From JAFGED01 sp964551295 (GTDB lineage: Bacteria; Chloroflexota; Anaerolineae; B4-G1): a stretch of DNA of 5,499 nucleotides. Under the pieces are notes generated by a model. It had not been told where the DNA came from. It saw only the letters and a list, made by a program, of their open reading frames with translations, and did not search any database. The stretch lies in assembly GCA_964551295.1 (NCBI GenBank), contig CAZKDJ010000253.1, positions 1 to 5,499 on the forward strand. Direction: 5' to 3'. A program made the translations under genes and the position numbers. Positions 5,420-5,499 of the stretch are shown in pieces. Numbering within the stretch: the stretch's first letter is position 1; every line of letters starts with the position of its first letter.

Positions 5420-5422
5420 GGA

Positions 5423-5484
5423 GATAGGCACCGGACGTGGTAAGATACAGGTACGAATTGCTACCACGTTGAAAGGAGCCTATC
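5423..5484 (+). promoter_or_regulatory. Two-stem inverted repeat in the leader of the GTG-started gene
   Basis: GATAGGC (5423-5429) pairs with GCCTATC (5478-5484), and inside it ACGTGGTA (5435-5442) pairs with TACCACGT (5462-5469). The internal loop has 5 nt on the left and 8 nt on the right, and the apical loop 19 nt. Nearly all of the Shine-Dalgarno (5472-5478) lies in the right side of the internal loop, and the outer stem ends at the base before the GTG start codon. This could gate translation or, as DNA, be an operator. Confidence 0.6.
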
Positions 5485-5499
5485 GTGAACTACCGACAG
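5485..5499 (+). CDS. Start of an unidentified gene (five codons visible)
   Basis: A GTG codon at 5485 follows AAAGGAG (5472-5478) with 6 nt spacing, a good Shine-Dalgarno arrangement. Only MNYRQ can be read before the window ends, so no product can be named. The upstream -10 box and the folded leader support a real gene start here and suggest controlled expression. It is divergent from the three-gene operon. Confidence 0.55.

Larger units (their letters stand above)
5187..5422. other. Intergenic region without a supported gene
   Basis: Divergent spacer between the operon promoter and the GTG-started gene, lower in GC than the coding regions to its left. I see no reading frame worth calling; the longest ATG-started stretch noticed on plus (from 5272) is 18 codons and has no ribosome binding site. 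Small repeats: TGACATCCCA (5232-5241) and TGACATCTCA (5260-5269), a 9/10 direct repeat 28 bp apart; GTTACAG (5199-5205) inverted as CTGTAAC (5251-5257); GAGACT twice near 5320-5337; CATAATGTG at 5268-5276, which returns inverted in the palindrome at 5384-5394. Confidence 0.5.

Noticed and set aside
5187..5422. Small coding gene from 5272 (18 codons) in the right-hand intergenic region
   Set aside because: No ribosome binding site and a length expected by chance.
5187..5484. Insertion sequence end or attachment site at the right-hand inverted repeats
   Set aside because: The repeats are close together around a ribosome binding site, with no transposase or integrase gene visible and no target-site duplication.

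Overview
The window looks like bacterial chromosome with tightly packed, mostly GC-rich genes. Best guess is a Chloroflexota (Anaerolineae/Caldilineae-like) organism. That guess rests on the style of the proteins (an Amt-like membrane protein without the usual Amt residues, an Eis-like acetyltransferase, a HesA/MoeB/ThiF protein with a helical N-terminal extension) and is inference, not proof. Promoters read as ordinary TTGACA/TATAAT-type sites and several genes have strong Shine-Dalgarno sequences.

Layout. (1) Positions 1-491, minus strand: a rhomboid-family intramembrane serine protease, cut by the left window edge just at its catalytic His. It is visibly more AT-rich than its neighbours and seems to have its own promoter placed to give a leaderless mRNA. 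(2) 559-1011, minus: a Mut7-C family protein (PIN-like nuclease domain plus zinc ribbon). (3) 1012-1104: divergent intergenic region with a plus-strand promoter and a perfect 10-bp inverted repeat at the predicted transcript start. (4) 1105-2442, plus: an Amt-fold membrane protein in which both channel histidines and the C-terminal regulatory tail are missing. (5) 2446-5130, minus: a compact three-gene operon, transcribed in the order E1-like ThiF/HesA protein, Eis-like GNAT acetyltransferase, RNA 2',3'-cyclic phosphodiesterase (ThpR/LigT). It is driven by a clear TTGACA-16-TACAAT promoter at 5159-5186. The operon ends 3 bp from the convergent Amt-like gene, with a hairpin spanning both stop codons. 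(6) 5187-5484: an AT-richer intergenic region with a palindrome, a -10 box and a two-stem inverted repeat leading to a GTG-started gene that begins at 5485 and leaves the window after five codons.

The genes do not assemble into one recognisable pathway. The most unusual content is the Amt-like protein lacking its twin histidines, the E1-like protein in which both cysteines of the first zinc CxxC are glycines and the second CxxC is absent, and the structured leaders in front of the two plus-strand genes. I see no tRNA, rRNA, CRISPR array, insertion sequence or phage gene.
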